This document shows positions 35,898 through 45,850 of a stretch of 64,000 nucleotides of DNA, piece after piece. The stretch comes from Borreliella spielmanii. GTDB taxonomy: Bacteria; Spirochaetota; Spirochaetia; Borreliales; Borreliaceae. Position numbers and translations under genes: made by a program. The stretch spans positions 158,579-222,578 of the forward strand of contig NZ_JACHFA010000002.1 of assembly GCF_014201705.1 (NCBI RefSeq), in the 5' to 3' direction. The notes beneath the pieces are model-generated. The model saw nothing but the letters and a program-made list of their open reading frames with translations. It was not told where the DNA came from and did not search any database. The first letter of the stretch is position 1; every line of letters begins with the position of its first letter.

Positions 35898-37904
35898 ATG
35901 TTGATTTTTGGTTTTGTTGGTTTGTTATTTTTAAATTTTTTTAATTTACATGCTCAAGGAATAGTTACCAATAAAGACGCTCAAGAAGAGTTTAAATGGG
36001 CTCTTAATTCCTATAATAATGGAATTTATGACGATGCTCTTTTATCTTTTAAAAAAATTTTAAGCTTTGATCCTAATAACCTTGATTATCATTTTTGGAT
36101 TGGTAATGTTTATTATAGGTTGGGTTATGTTGAAGAAGCTTTAATGGAGTGGAGAAATTTAAAAGATCAAGGTTATAAAGTCCCCTATCTTAGACATTTG
36201 ATTTCTACTATTGAGCAAAGAAGAGGTATTTTTTCAAATTACGAACTTAATTTTAAAAAACTTGTAAAAGTTGCTTCTCTTGATAACTCTATTTATAAAA
36301 GGCCACATGGGTATCAGATTACATCCTTGAGGGCTGATAAGTATGGCGGATATTATGCTGCAAATTTCGTGGGTAATGAAATATTATATTTTGATGTTAA
36401 TAATAATGTTAATGCTTTAGTTAAAGATGGATTTAGTTATTTAAAATCACCTTATGATGTTATTGAAGCTAATAATTTGCTTTATGTGAGCCTTTATTCA
36501 AGCGATGAAATTGGCGTTTATGATAAGGTTCTTGGCGTTAAAAGGAGATCTATTGGAAAAAAAGGCACAAAAGATGGCGAATTGCTTGCTCCTCAGTATA
36601 TGGCTATTGATAAGAGAAACTATATTTATGTGAGCGAGTGGGGAAATAAAAGGGTTAGTAAATTTGGACTTGAGGGTGATTTTATTCTTCATTTTGGTTA
36701 TAGAACTTCAGGTTACAAAGGCCTTTTAGGTCCTACAGGTGTTACTTACTTGAATGAAAACATTTATGTTGCAGATTCTCTAAGAAATACTATTGAAGTT
36801 TTTGACACTAGCGGCAACCATTTATATTCAGTTTTTACTTCTATTGAAGGAATAGAGAGTCTTAGTAGCGATTCTGTTGGCAACAATATTATAGTATCTT
36901 CAAAGGATGGTGTTTATAATTACAATGTTGCTAAAAAGACAATTACAAAAATTTTAAAAGCAGATAAATTGAATTCTAAAATCTCTTCATCTATTTTGGA
37001 TGCCAATAATCAGATGATTGTCTCAGATTTTAATAATGCCAAGGTTTCAGTTTATAAGAGTGATTCAAGCCTTTATGACAGTTTAAATGTTGATGTTAGA
37101 AGAATAGTTAGGCTTGGAGGGCCTAAAATTTACGTTGAGCTTAATGTTAGCAGTAAAAGTGGGTTGCCTGTTGTTGGGCTTAAGAGTGAAAATTTTTCAA
37201 TTGCAAATGAAAATTATTACATTGTCAATCCTAAAGTAGCGTACAATGTAAATGCTTCAAAAGATATTAATATAGCAGTTGTTTTTGATAAATCTTCTTA
37301 TATGAAAACCTATGATCTGGATCAAATTATAGGGCTAAATGCTTTAATGGAGTCGTCAAAAAATAAAAACTTTAGTTTTATAAATGCAACAAATGTGCCC
37401 ATTATAGATAATATTGAAAGCTTGACAAATAGCATTAAAAATACAAGTTCCCTTGGTCCTTATAGTACAGATACTGTAAAAACAGATGTTAGTTTGAAGT
37501 TAGCAGGTTCTGGGCTTATGTCAAAAAGCTCAAGAAGAGCAGTAGTTTATTTTAGTGGTGGTGTTTTAAATCGTAAAGCTTTTGAAAAGTACTCTTTAGA
37601 TACGATAGTAAGCTATTATAAAAATAATGATATAAGATTTTACTTAATATTATTTGGTAATAGTCCTGTTGATAGTAAGCTTCAGTATTTAGTTAACGAA
37701 ACGGGCGGTGCTATAATCCCTTTTTCATCTTATGAAGGGGTGTCTAAAGTTTATGATTTAATTTTAGAACAAAAAACGGGTACTTATTTGTTAGAATATT
37801 ATTATCCAGGCCCTCAAGAGCCTAATAAATATTTTAATTTATCTGTTGAGGCAAATATAAATCAACAGACAGGAAGAGGGGAGTTTGCATATTTTATTAA
37901 TTAG
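35898..37904 (+). CDS. exported protein with TPR, NHL-type propeller and vWA-like domain (BB0236-like)
   Basis: A 668-residue protein. A signal sequence (MLIFGFVGLLFLNFFNLHAQ) is followed by two or three TPR units (about 20-90). An NHL-like beta-propeller follows (about 120-390; typical pieces are APQYMAIDKRNYIYVSEWGN and LGPTGVTYLNENIYVADS). A C-terminal von Willebrand A-like domain has DINIAVVFDKSSYM (about 457). The metal site is only partly canonical (DKSSY instead of DxSxS). It is probably a periplasmic or envelope protein that organises other proteins; its function is unknown. The ATG follows AAAGGGA. ychF follows 30 bp downstream. Confidence 0.85.
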   Translation: MLIFGFVGLLFLNFFNLHAQGIVTNKDAQEEFKWALNSYNNGIYDDALLSFKKILSFDPNNLDYHFWIGNVYYRLGYVEEALMEWRNLKDQGYKVPYLRHLISTIEQRRGIFSNYELNFKKLVKVASLDNSIYKRPHGYQITSLRADKYGGYYAANFVGNEILYFDVNNNVNALVKDGFSYLKSPYDVIEANNLLYVSLYSSDEIGVYDKVLGVKRRSIGKKGTKDGELLAPQYMAIDKRNYIYVSEWGNKRVSKFGLEGDFILHFGYRTSGYKGLLGPTGVTYLNENIYVADSLRNTIEVFDTSGNHLYSVFTSIEGIESLSSDSVGNNIIVSSKDGVYNYNVAKKTITKILKADKLNSKISSSILDANNQMIVSDFNNAKVSVYKSDSSLYDSLNVDVRRIVRLGGPKIYVELNVSSKSGLPVVGLKSENFSIANENYYIVNPKVAYNVNASKDINIAVVFDKSSYMKTYDLDQIIGLNALMESSKNKNFSFINATNVPIIDNIESLTNSIKNTSSLGPYSTDTVKTDVSLKLAGSGLMSKSSRRAVVYFSGGVLNRKAFEKYSLDTIVSYYKNNDIRFYLILFGNSPVDSKLQYLVNETGGAIIPFSSYEGVSKVYDLILEQKTGTYLLEYYYPGPQEPNKYFNLSVEANINQQTGRGEFAYFIN

Positions 37905-37934
37905 ATTGCTTTTTAATTTTATGAGGGGGAAGTC

Positions 37935-39041
37935 ATGAGACTTAATGCGGGGATTGTAGGGCTTCCTAATGTGGGCAAATCTACTTTATTTTCATCGTTG
38001 ACATCATCTAAGGTTGAAATTGCTAATTATCCTTTTTGTACTATTGAGCCGAATGTAGGAATAGTAGAGATTCCTGATGAAAGACTTTTAAAAATCGCAG
38101 AGTGTATTGTTCCACAAAAAATTATTCCTGCTGTTATGGAATTTGTTGATATTGCAGGCCTTGTTAAAGGAGCATCAACAGGTGAAGGGCTTGGTAATAG
38201 ATTTTTAGCTAATATTCGTGAAGTTTCTCTTATTGTTCATGTTGTAAGATGTTTTGAAGAAAAAGAGGTTATTCATATTAATGATGATATTAATCCTGAG
38301 GAAGATATAACTACAATTAATATTGAACTTTGTCTGGCAGATCTTGAAACTGTTCAAAAAAGCCTTCAAAAACAAGAAAAAAATGTTAAAAGCACCGATA
38401 AAAAAATTAGTGAATATTCTAAAGCAATTGTTTTAATGTTAAAAAGACTTAAAGATCATTTAAGCAATATGAATCCTGTTGTTGAGTTTAAATTTGATGA
38501 TTTTGAATACAACTTTATTAAATCATTAAATCTTTTGACTTTTAAAAAAGTTTTGTATGTTTGTAATGTTGATGAAAATTCACTTAGTGGTAATAAATAT
38601 ACAGATATTGTAAAAAATATTGCCGTAAAAGAAGGGAATGATTTTTTAATTTTATGTGCTAAAATTGAAGCCGAGCTTGCTGCAATAAAGGATATACCTT
38701 ATAAAAATGAAATGTTGAAATTATTTGGAATAAATGATAATGGCCTTAGTAGTTTGATTAAAAAAGCTTATTATACCTTGGGACTTAGAACCTATTTTAC
38801 AGCAGGTTTGCAAGAAGTTAGAGCTTGGACATTTAAACAGGGAATCAAAGCCCCCAAAGCTGCTGGAATAATACATAGTGATTTTGAGAAAGGTTTTATT
38901 AAAGCAGAAGTTTATTCTTGTGAGGATTTATTTAAATTTCAAAGCGTTCAAAGATTAAAAGAAAAAGGACTTGTTAGAATTGAAGGCAAAGAATATCTGG
39001 TAAGAGATGGAGATGTAATCTTTTTTAAATTTAATGTTTAG
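37935..39041 (+). CDS. ychF: YchF/OLA1-family P-loop NTPase
   Basis: A 368-residue cytoplasmic NTPase of the Obg-related YchF group, linked to ribosome and stress functions. The P-loop is [16 protein letters not shown]3 is [19 protein letters not shown], and the G4 position reads CNVDEN. The latter replaces NKxD and is typical for YchF, which prefers ATP over GTP. The C-terminal TGS domain is present (ending [16 protein letters not shown]). Length is normal. The ATG follows GAGGGGGAAG. Confidence 0.96.
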   Translation: MRLNAGIVGLPNVGKSTLFSSLTSSKVEIANYPFCTIEPNVGIVEIPDERLLKIAECIVPQKIIPAVMEFVDIAGLVKGASTGEGLGNRFLANIREVSLIVHVVRCFEEKEVIHINDDINPEEDITTINIELCLADLETVQKSLQKQEKNVKSTDKKISEYSKAIVLMLKRLKDHLSNMNPVVEFKFDDFEYNFIKSLNLLTFKKVLYVCNVDENSLSGNKYTDIVKNIAVKEGNDFLILCAKIEAELAAIKDIPYKNEMLKLFGINDNGLSSLIKKAYYTLGLRTYFTAGLQEVRAWTFKQGIKAPKAAGIIHSDFEKGFIKAEVYSCEDLFKFQSVQRLKEKGLVRIEGKEYLVRDGDVIFFKFNV

Positions 39042-39050
39042 ATTTATTTT

Positions 39051-39878
39051 ATGGTCAATTTATTTTTCAATAATATAAAATTAGTTAGTTTATTTGTTTT
39101 TAATATTGCTATTTGTTTGTTTTATTTGTTTTTATATGGTACAAGGTTTTTTTACTTTGTTATAGTGCTTTTTTTGATAAATTTTTGTTTAATTCTTTTT
39201 TATTTAAGATATTTTTGTTCTATTTCTTTTAAGGGTTCTAAGATTTATTATAAGGGCATTTTTTTAAGTTATAATTTTGATTTTAATGACATTATTTCGC
39301 TTGAAAAAAGATTGTCGGATAATGTTTTGATTTTGAAATTAAAAAATAAAAAAAAGATTAAGGTTTGTTTTTGGATAGGCAATGGTTCGAGTGAATTATT
39401 CAAAGAGCTTAAATTTAAGAGAAAAGATTTGTTTATCACAAAATTGGAAAATTTTCCAATAAGATATTATTTGTCTTATGCCTATCTTTGTATGTTTTTA
39501 GCTCGCATTATTATTAGTTTGTTTGTTTATTATATTTCATTAAGCAATATATTTATTTTTTTATTTATTTTTTTTATTGACATTAAAGTTTTGTTAGGTG
39601 ATTTTTTAGTTATTAGTAATATGGTGTTGTTTTATGAGTTTAGAAAAGATTCGATTTATGAAAGGAAAATTTTTAAAGGTGAAATTTATTTTTATAAATT
39701 TTTTGAAAAAATTTTTATTACTAGGGAATTTGAATTTAACAATAAAAATTATTTATGCTTTTTTTATAAAGGAAATCATCCAACTAAAAAAGTGTATATT
39801 TTAAATAAAAAAATTTCTTATTCCATGCAAAATGTTTTTGAATATATTAATCAAAATTATTATACTAAATTAATTTAA
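39051..39878 (+). CDS. membrane protein of unknown function (BB0234-like)
   Basis: A 275-residue protein with two helices near the N-terminus (about 10-62) and another pair in the middle (about 142-200). The segments between and after (KIYYKGIFLSYNFDFNDI, RKIFKGEIYFYKFFEKIF) resemble the alternating strands of bacterial PH-like membrane proteins. This is a weak resemblance and no function should be assigned. It starts 9 bp after ychF, in the same direction, and precedes the rpsT promoter. Confidence 0.7.
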   Translation: MVNLFFNNIKLVSLFVFNIAICLFYLFLYGTRFFYFVIVLFLINFCLILFYLRYFCSISFKGSKIYYKGIFLSYNFDFNDIISLEKRLSDNVLILKLKNKKKIKVCFWIGNGSSELFKELKFKRKDLFITKLENFPIRYYLSYAYLCMFLARIIISLFVYYISLSNIFIFLFIFFIDIKVLLGDFLVISNMVLFYEFRKDSIYERKIFKGEIYFYKFFEKIFITREFEFNNKNYLCFFYKGNHPTKKVYILNKKISYSMQNVFEYINQNYYTKLI

Positions 39879-39885
39879 GCTTTGA

Positions 39886-39914
39886 TTGACTATATTTAAA
39901 TTAGTTGATATATT
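39886..39914 (+). promoter_or_regulatory. promoter of rpsT-hbb
   Basis: TTGACT (39886-39891) and TATATT (39909-39914) have an exact 17-bp spacer. TG precedes the -10 by one base (extended -10). Transcription is expected near 39921, 27 nt before the TTG start of rpsT. Confidence 0.75.
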
Positions 39915-39947
39915 AAAGCTATTGTTTAATAAATTAAGGAGTATCAT

Positions 39948-40205
39948 TTGAGAAAAAATGCATCTGCATTGAAGCGCTCTCGTCAAAATTTAAAAAGAAA
40001 GATTAGAAATGTAAGTGTAAAAAGTGAATTAAAAACAATAGAAAAACGCTGTATCAGTATGATTAAAGCGGGCAAGAAAGACGAAGCTATTGAATTTTTT
40101 AAGTTTGTTGCAAAAAAACTAGATACTGCTGCTAGAAAGCGAATAATTCATAAAAATAAAGCTGCTAGGAAAAAATCTCGTTTAAATGTTTTGCTATTAA
40201 AGTAA
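39948..40205 (+). CDS. rpsT: ribosomal protein bS20
   Basis: An 85-residue basic 30S protein that binds 16S rRNA early in assembly. The family pattern is clear: KNASALKRSRQNLKRKIRN at the N-terminus and LDTAARKRIIHKNKAARKKS near the end. The start is TTG at 39948 with AAGGAG about 7 nt upstream. hbb follows 12 bp downstream, and the rpsT-hbb linkage is known in B. burgdorferi. Confidence 0.96.
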   Translation: MRKNASALKRSRQNLKRKIRNVSVKSELKTIEKRCISMIKAGKKDEAIEFFKFVAKKLDTAARKRIIHKNKAARKKSRLNVLLLK

Positions 40206-40217
40206 GGAAATTAGTTT

Positions 40218-40544
40218 ATGTCTTTTTCAAGAAGACCAAAGATTACTAAGTCAGATATTGTTGATCAAATATCTTTGAATATTAGAAATAATAATCTAAA
40301 ACTAGAAAAAAAATACATAAGACTTGTAATAGATGCTTTTTTTCAAGAGCTTAAAAGTAATCTTTGTTTGAATAATGTTATTGAATTTAGATCTTTTGGT
40401 ACGTTCGAAGTTAGGAAAAGAAAAGGTCGCTTAAATGCTCGCAATCCTCAAACGGGAGAATATGTTAAGGTTTTAGATCATCATGTTGCGTATTTTCGTC
40501 CAGGTAAAGATTTGAAAGAGAGAGTGTGGGGTATTAAAGGTTAA
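40218..40544 (+). CDS. hbb: HU/IHF-family nucleoid protein Hbb
   Basis: A 108-residue DNA-bending protein. The HU/IHF signature is [20 protein letters not shown], with the beta-arm sequence [11 protein letters not shown] containing the intercalating proline. It is the main HU-like protein of Borrelia, organising the chromosome and plasmids. It is about 15 residues longer than E. coli HU, from an extended N-terminus ([13 protein letters not shown]). The ATG follows AAGGAA. The next gene begins directly after the stop. Confidence 0.96.
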   Translation: MSFSRRPKITKSDIVDQISLNIRNNNLKLEKKYIRLVIDAFFQELKSNLCLNNVIEFRSFGTFEVRKRKGRLNARNPQTGEYVKVLDHHVAYFRPGKDLKERVWGIKG

Positions 40545-40952
40545 ATGCCGGTTAATATGGTAGATTCTTATAAATGGGATTGTAAGCTGGATTCTAGTTT
40601 AACTTTTAGAGGAAAATTAAAATTTGAAGGAACTTTGTATCTCGATTCTTCTTTTGAGGGTGAAATATCCTCAAAAGGAGGTGTGCTTTTTATTGGTAAA
40701 AATAGCAAAGTTATTACCAATGTAGTAATTTGTGATACATTAATAGTAGAAGGAATTTTGAAGGGCAATGTAAATGCTGCTAGTAAAGTTTATTTAAACA
40801 GCGGTTGTAAAATATATGGGGATGTAAAAACAAGAAAGATATTTATTAATGATAATATAATTTTTGATGGTAAGTGTGAAATGATAAAGTCTAATGAAAT
40901 TGTAGATTTGTTTTCTTTTACCGTTTCACAAATAAAAGATACTTTGCAATAG
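40545..40952 (+). CDS. small bactofilin (BB0231-like)
   Basis: A 135-residue protein almost entirely made of the bactofilin beta-helix repeats (FEGTLYLDSSFEGEI, VLFIGKNSKVITNVVI, LIVEGILKGNV, KVYLNSGCKIYGDVK). It has short tails, unlike the longer bactofilin at 27093. The ATG touches the hbb stop codon, so translation is probably coupled. Two bactofilins in one region suggest either co-polymers or different cell positions. Confidence 0.85.
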   Translation: MPVNMVDSYKWDCKLDSSLTFRGKLKFEGTLYLDSSFEGEISSKGGVLFIGKNSKVITNVVICDTLIVEGILKGNVNAASKVYLNSGCKIYGDVKTRKIFINDNIIFDGKCEMIKSNEIVDLFSFTVSQIKDTLQ

Positions 40953-41031
40953 AGTTGGTGTTTTTTATTAATTAATAATAAGTAGATTTTTATAAAATCC
41001 TTTCTCAAAAATTTGATTCGTAGAGGAAAGT

Positions 41032-42579
41032 ATGGATAAAAAAAATGGTGGATTTGATTTAGAAAATGAAATAAGGCGGTTGGATATTTCTAAAGAGTTT
41101 AAGATTGAAGATAATTTTAAAAAAAAAGTGGTTAAAGTTGTTGCTAAAAAGGATTTTTCATCTAACGCGACAAAATCTGCAGATTTAAGTAATGCAAAGG
41201 ATTCAAACGGTGTAGTATTTTCTGAATTTGAGTATGATATTCCTTCTTCAGGTTTAGAAAGTAGTATTAAAACTTTGGAACAAAGCAATATCATAAAGTT
41301 TTTTAATGGTAAAGATTATGTAGAGATTGAAAAACTTTATGACAAGCCAATTACAGAGGTTAGAAAAATTGTTGAAGGTCTTGGAACTAATCATACTATT
41401 GCTGTAACAATGAAAAAAACCGAATTAATATTTTTATTAGTAAAAATATTAAGTGAGAATAATATTGATGTGTTATTTACAGGTGTGCTTGACGTACTTA
41501 GCGATGGTTATGGGTTTTTGAGAACCGCATCAAATTCTTATCTTTCAGGAGGTAATGATGTTTATGTTTCTCCTTCTCAGATTAGACTTTTTAATTTAAG
41601 AACCGGTGATATTTTATATGGCCAAATTAGATCACCTAGAGATGGTGAGAGATTTTTTGCTATGGTTAAAATTAAATCTATTAATAATCAAGATCCTACG
41701 TTTGCTCAAAACAGAATACCTTTTGATAATTTAACCCCACTTTATCCTAATATTAAATTGAATCTTGAATATGAAAATTGCAATATTTCTACAAGACTTA
41801 TTAATCTTTTTTCACCTATAGGTAAGGGACAAAGGGCTTTAATAGTTTCTCCTCCAAAAGCGGGGAAGACCACCTTACTTCAAAAAATAGCTAATGCAAT
41901 AACTACTAATTATTCGGATGTTATTTTAATGATATTGCTTATTGATGAGAGGCCAGAAGAAGTTACAGATATGATTCGCAGTGTTAAAGGTGAAGTGATT
42001 GCATCTAATTTTGATGAGCAGGCTAGTAGGCATGTTCAGGTAGCAGAAATGGTTATTGAAAAGGCAAAAAGGCTTGTTGAAAACAAAAAAGATGTTGTTA
42101 TTTTGCTTGATTCTATTACAAGGCTTGCAAGGGCATATAATCAAACCATGCCAACTTCCGGTAAAATTTTATCGGGTGGGGTAGATTCTAATGCTCTTCA
42201 TAAACCAAAGAGGTTTTTTGGATCTGCTAGAAATATTGAGGAAGGTGGAAGTTTAACTATTATAGCTACTGCTTTGGTTGACACCGGAAGCAAAATGGAT
42301 GAAGTTATTTTCGAAGAATTTAAAAGTACCGGTAATATGGAATTAATTCTTGATAGAAGTTTGGCAGACAGAAGACTTTTTCCTGCTATTAATATTAAAA
42401 AATCAGGGACTAGAAAAGAAGAGCTATTGCTTAGTGAAGAGGAGCGTTCTAAGATTTTACTTATTAGAAGAATACTCGGAGGCGTTGATGATTATGAGGG
42501 GGTTGAAGTTCTTATAGAAAAGATGAAAAAAAGCAAAAATAATGAAATCTTTTTAAAGACAATGAGTAATGGTAATTGA
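41032..42579 (+). CDS. rho: transcription termination factor Rho
   Basis: A 515-residue hexameric RNA helicase. An N-terminal extension of about 100 charged residues precedes the RNA-binding OB domain ([11 protein letters not shown], then [20 protein letters not shown]). Walker A is [12 protein letters not shown] (about 274), Walker [17 protein letters not shown] (about 355), and the Q-loop follows at [14 protein letters not shown]. It is longer than E. coli Rho (419 aa) by the N-terminal region. The ATG follows GAGGA. Confidence 0.96.
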   Translation: MDKKNGGFDLENEIRRLDISKEFKIEDNFKKKVVKVVAKKDFSSNATKSADLSNAKDSNGVVFSEFEYDIPSSGLESSIKTLEQSNIIKFFNGKDYVEIEKLYDKPITEVRKIVEGLGTNHTIAVTMKKTELIFLLVKILSENNIDVLFTGVLDVLSDGYGFLRTASNSYLSGGNDVYVSPSQIRLFNLRTGDILYGQIRSPRDGERFFAMVKIKSINNQDPTFAQNRIPFDNLTPLYPNIKLNLEYENCNISTRLINLFSPIGKGQRALIVSPPKAGKTTLLQKIANAITTNYSDVILMILLIDERPEEVTDMIRSVKGEVIASNFDEQASRHVQVAEMVIEKAKRLVENKKDVVILLDSITRLARAYNQTMPTSGKILSGGVDSNALHKPKRFFGSARNIEEGGSLTIIATALVDTGSKMDEVIFEEFKSTGNMELILDRSLADRRLFPAINIKKSGTRKEELLLSEEERSKILLIRRILGGVDDYEGVEVLIEKMKKSKNNEIFLKTMSNGN

Positions 42580-42582
42580 ATA

Positions 42583-42608
42583 AATTGACATTATTTTTAA
42601 TGTCAATT
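42583..42608. promoter_or_regulatory. 11-bp hairpin between rho and rpmE containing a -35
   Basis: AATTGACATTA (42583-42593) pairs exactly with TAATGTCAATT (42598-42608) around a TTTT loop. No T-tract follows, so it is a poor terminator. The left arm contains TTGACA (42585-42590); 17 bp on, TAAACT (42608-42613) may be the -10 of rpmE. It may be an operator or mRNA element. Confidence 0.55.
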
Positions 42609-42639
42609 AAACTTTAGTGAAGGTTAAGAGGAGAGTTTT

Positions 42640-42885
42640 ATGAGAAAAGGTATACATCCTAAAAATAATTTAGTGGTATTTAAAGACGGATCTAATGGAG
42701 CAATGTTTTTAACCAGGTCTACTTTGAATTCAAAAGAAACCATTAAATATATTGATGGAAAGGAATATCCATTGATTACTGTGGAGATTACAAGCAAATC
42801 ACATCCCTTTTATACTGGCCAACAAAAGTTTGTTGATGCAGCAGGAAGAATTGATAAATTTAATAAAAGGTATAAAAAGTCCTAA
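42640..42885 (+). CDS. rpmE: ribosomal protein bL31 (type B, zinc-free)
   Basis: An 81-residue 50S protein. The start [16 protein letters not shown] and the end [20 protein letters not shown] are typical of L31. No CxxC pair is present, so it is the C-minus form (type B) that does not need zinc. This fits an organism with unusual metal economy. The ATG follows AAGAGGAGAG. It is probably transcribed from its own promoter in the rho-rpmE gap. Confidence 0.94.
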   Translation: MRKGIHPKNNLVVFKDGSNGAMFLTRSTLNSKETIKYIDGKEYPLITVEITSKSHPFYTGQQKFVDAAGRIDKFNKRYKKS

Positions 42886-42919
42886 AAAATCAGTTTTTGT
42901 ATAAAATTTTGAGAAAATG

Positions 42920-45835
42920 TTAATAGATTTTTTTTAAGTTATATTCTTTTCCTATTAGTTTTTCTAGATTGTTTTTTTCTTCTTCATATATTTGGTTATT
43001 TACTAAAGATGCAATGCTATTGCAGTGTCTTATTTGTGTTAGAATCTTTTCGGATATTTCTTTAATCTCTTGAGGTGTAATTGTAAAATAGGCATTTCGA
43101 ATGGCTTGTCTTAAATTGTCGCTAATATTTAATATTTTTCTTCTATAGCTTTGCAAAACTTCTGTAGCTTTAGTTTTTACATAAATGTTGGTTCCTATTA
43201 AGCCTATCAAATAGGTATGAATTTCTTCATTTGTCATTGTATTATTAGCCAATTCTTCTAAAGAGTTTTCGAAAGCTTGGTAAGTTTTGATGAAATTAGG
43301 GTCTCTGTAGGATACAAAAGAGAAAATTCCGTTAGCAATTGATGCACTTGCTCCATATGCACCACCTATTACTCTTATTTTTTCCCAAAAAATTCCACTT
43401 CTTAATATATGCTCTAAAAAATTTGCTTTTGGATAATTCTCATCGTTGATTTTATAACTAGGGAAACATATGGCATTGAAAGCTACTTTTGATTGGATAA
43501 TTATTATTTCTTTTAATGTTTTGTTGTTTGCCTCAATATTGAGTAATCCATTGTAATAATTGTGCTCCTTTAGGTTTTCTTTTAGATTAAACAATTCATT
43601 TTCTAATTTTTTAAGAATATCATCAGTGTTTCCCATTATTAATACAGATAGATTGTTTTTTAAAATTATTTTATTTTTTAAATTATCCAATTTATTTGCG
43701 ATTTCTTTTAAAGACTCTGTATCGGTTTTTACTTTTTGCCAAAATTCTCTACCTGTTATTCCATTTTGTAATTCTTTTAGATATTCATTTAATTTTAGTT
43801 TTGATTTAGATCTTAATGTTGCTAAAAGGTGTCCTTTGGGGATTAATAAGGATTTAAAATCATTTTTTAAGCTTAGTGTTATTTCTTTTAACCTATCATA
43901 ATCATGGAAGTTAATATTAATTAAAATTTCTTTGATCAGTTCAAATGATTCTTCAACTTTATGGTTGAAAGATTTAAAGCTAATATTAAATAAATTTAAA
44001 ATGTTTCCATTAATATCCTCATCGTAACTTTCAGATATATTTATTTGTCCCAAAGTGTTTTGGATTTTATTGTTAATATCTATGTAAGAATAGTTTTTTG
44101 TAGATAAATCTTGGAGAGCTCTTTTAAATAAAGATAGGTATATATAATCTTCTTTTTCTAAAAAATTTAGTTTAAAAAATAAGTTTACATTAAAAATATT
44201 GTTATTCTTAAATTTAAAAGAATGTAGATTTAGTTCTTTTATTTCATTAAGATATAAACTTTTTTCTATTTGTTTTGGCAAATCTTCTATTTTTAGTAAA
44301 GGAAGTTTTGCTATGTCTACTTTAGAGTCTTTTTTATTTTGGTATTTTTTAAACTGATTATAGTCTTTTTTAAATTGTAAAAATTCTTCTGGATTTTGTT
44401 TAATTTCAATTTCCTTTGTCATTAATTTTTTTTCAATTTCTTCTTCCATTTCTTTTTCTGTATCATATGATGGAATAAAGCTTATTAATGTATAATGATT
44501 GTTAAATATTAGATATTTTTCGATTAAATTTTCAAAGTAGTAAATTCCTTGTTCTAATTTATTTGTAATTTCATTTATATAGTAGCTTGTTTGTAATGTT
44601 TTGATTGGATGTAGGCCATTTAGCCATCCTTTGAAACTTTTTATCATTAAAGCTATGGGGAGATTTTGTCCTTTTTCTTCTTTTAGGGCGAATTCGTAGC
44701 CAAAAAGAATTCCTTTTATTAGTTCTTTTGGAATTTTGTTTTTTACTAAATTTTTAAGCTCATTGAAAATTAAATTTTTAAATTCTTTTTCTTTTTTTTC
44801 AACAACATTTTGAAGTCCAAATGAAAAAATGGATTCTTTTAAATCTGTATTAATTCCGCTAATATGAGCTATGTCTTCACCAATGCCGCTTTTTAAGATA
44901 TTGATTATGAATGGACAAGAGTCATCTAAGAGTATTTCTGAGAGAATTTCAAGACCAATGCTGTCTTCAATATTGTTAATATCTGTGCAAAGCCAATTTA
45001 TTGTGTATACCCCAAGGGTATTGTCGTTTTCTTTAGGAATTTTGTATGTTAATTTTTTCCCTTTTCCCCATCTTTTAACTTTTTCTATATTAATATTAAC
45101 ATTGCTTTTTTCTTTTTTATAAGGTCTTATTATATATTTTTCAATGAAATTTAGATTTTTTTCAGTCTGAGTATTGCCGCATAAAAATATTTTGCAGTTT
45201 TCAAGTGTATAATATTTTTTATAAAAATCTAAAAAACTTTCGTAGGTGAGATCAATAATATTTGTTGGGATTCCACCTGAATCGTATTTATATGCTCCTT
45301 CTTCAAAAAGAGAACTACTTGCTATTTCGTTGATTAGAGAATTTTTATTTGAGTAGCTGCCCTTCATTTCATTAAAGACAATTCCGGATACTTTAAAATC
45401 TTTTGGATTTATATTGTATCCTTCTTGCATAAATGCTTCTTTTTTAAGCAATGGGTTAAATATAGAATCGGCATAGATATTAAATAAATTAAAATAGTCT
45501 TTTTCAATTGTAGATGATGCTGGGTAGATAGTTTTGTCTGGAAATGTCATTGCATTTAAAAATGTGTTTAGACTTCCCTTTAATAGGTAAAGAAATGGAT
45601 CTTTTATTTTATACTTATTAGAACCACAAAAAATTGTATGTTCTAAAACATGTGCAACTCCAGTATTGTTTGAAGGGATTGTTTTGAAAGCTATGCAAAA
45701 TGCATTTTCTTTAAAAGAATCACTTTTTAAGTGAAATACTTCAAGGCCGCTACCGTGTTTAAAATAAAATCCTTCTGCATCATGTTCTTCTAAATAAGTT
45801 TTTGAAATTAGTTTGAAATTTTTTTTCTTTTTCAT
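42920..45835 (-). CDS. M16-family zinc metallopeptidase (PreP-like, BB0228-like)
   Basis: A 971-residue M16C protein. The inverted zinc motif is HVLEHTIFCGS (HxxEH about residues 61-65), and the distal Glu is in KKEAFMQEGYNI. The second half is the inactive M16 partner domain. Length and layout match presequence-protease-type enzymes, which close around unfolded peptides. There is no signal sequence, so it is probably cytosolic and degrades peptides. The ATG lies 15 bp after the lipoprotein gene on the same strand. Confidence 0.92.
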   Translation of the reverse strand: MKKKKNFKLISKTYLEEHDAEGFYFKHGSGLEVFHLKSDSFKENAFCIAFKTIPSNNTGVAHVLEHTIFCGSNKYKIKDPFLYLLKGSLNTFLNAMTFPDKTIYPASSTIEKDYFNLFNIYADSIFNPLLKKEAFMQEGYNINPKDFKVSGIVFNEMKGSYSNKNSLINEIASSSLFEEGAYKYDSGGIPTNIIDLTYESFLDFYKKYYTLENCKIFLCGNTQTEKNLNFIEKYIIRPYKKEKSNVNINIEKVKRWGKGKKLTYKIPKENDNTLGVYTINWLCTDINNIEDSIGLEILSEILLDDSCPFIINILKSGIGEDIAHISGINTDLKESIFSFGLQNVVEKKEKEFKNLIFNELKNLVKNKIPKELIKGILFGYEFALKEEKGQNLPIALMIKSFKGWLNGLHPIKTLQTSYYINEITNKLEQGIYYFENLIEKYLIFNNHYTLISFIPSYDTEKEMEEEIEKKLMTKEIEIKQNPEEFLQFKKDYNQFKKYQNKKDSKVDIAKLPLLKIEDLPKQIEKSLYLNEIKELNLHSFKFKNNNIFNVNLFFKLNFLEKEDYIYLSLFKRALQDLSTKNYSYIDINNKIQNTLGQINISESYDEDINGNILNLFNISFKSFNHKVEESFELIKEILININFHDYDRLKEITLSLKNDFKSLLIPKGHLLATLRSKSKLKLNEYLKELQNGITGREFWQKVKTDTESLKEIANKLDNLKNKIILKNNLSVLIMGNTDDILKKLENELFNLKENLKEHNYYNGLLNIEANNKTLKEIIIIQSKVAFNAICFPSYKINDENYPKANFLEHILRSGIFWEKIRVIGGAYGASASIANGIFSFVSYRDPNFIKTYQAFENSLEELANNTMTNEEIHTYLIGLIGTNIYVKTKATEVLQSYRRKILNISDNLRQAIRNAYFTITPQEIKEISEKILTQIRHCNSIASLVNNQIYEEEKNNLEKLIGKEYNLKKIY

Positions 45836-45850
45836 TTATGGCTTTAATCC

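Noticed and set aside
43560..43901. 113-codon plus-strand frame
   Set aside because: Antisense to the M16 peptidase gene; its composition (Phe/Ser/Leu-rich) is what AT-rich antisense gives.
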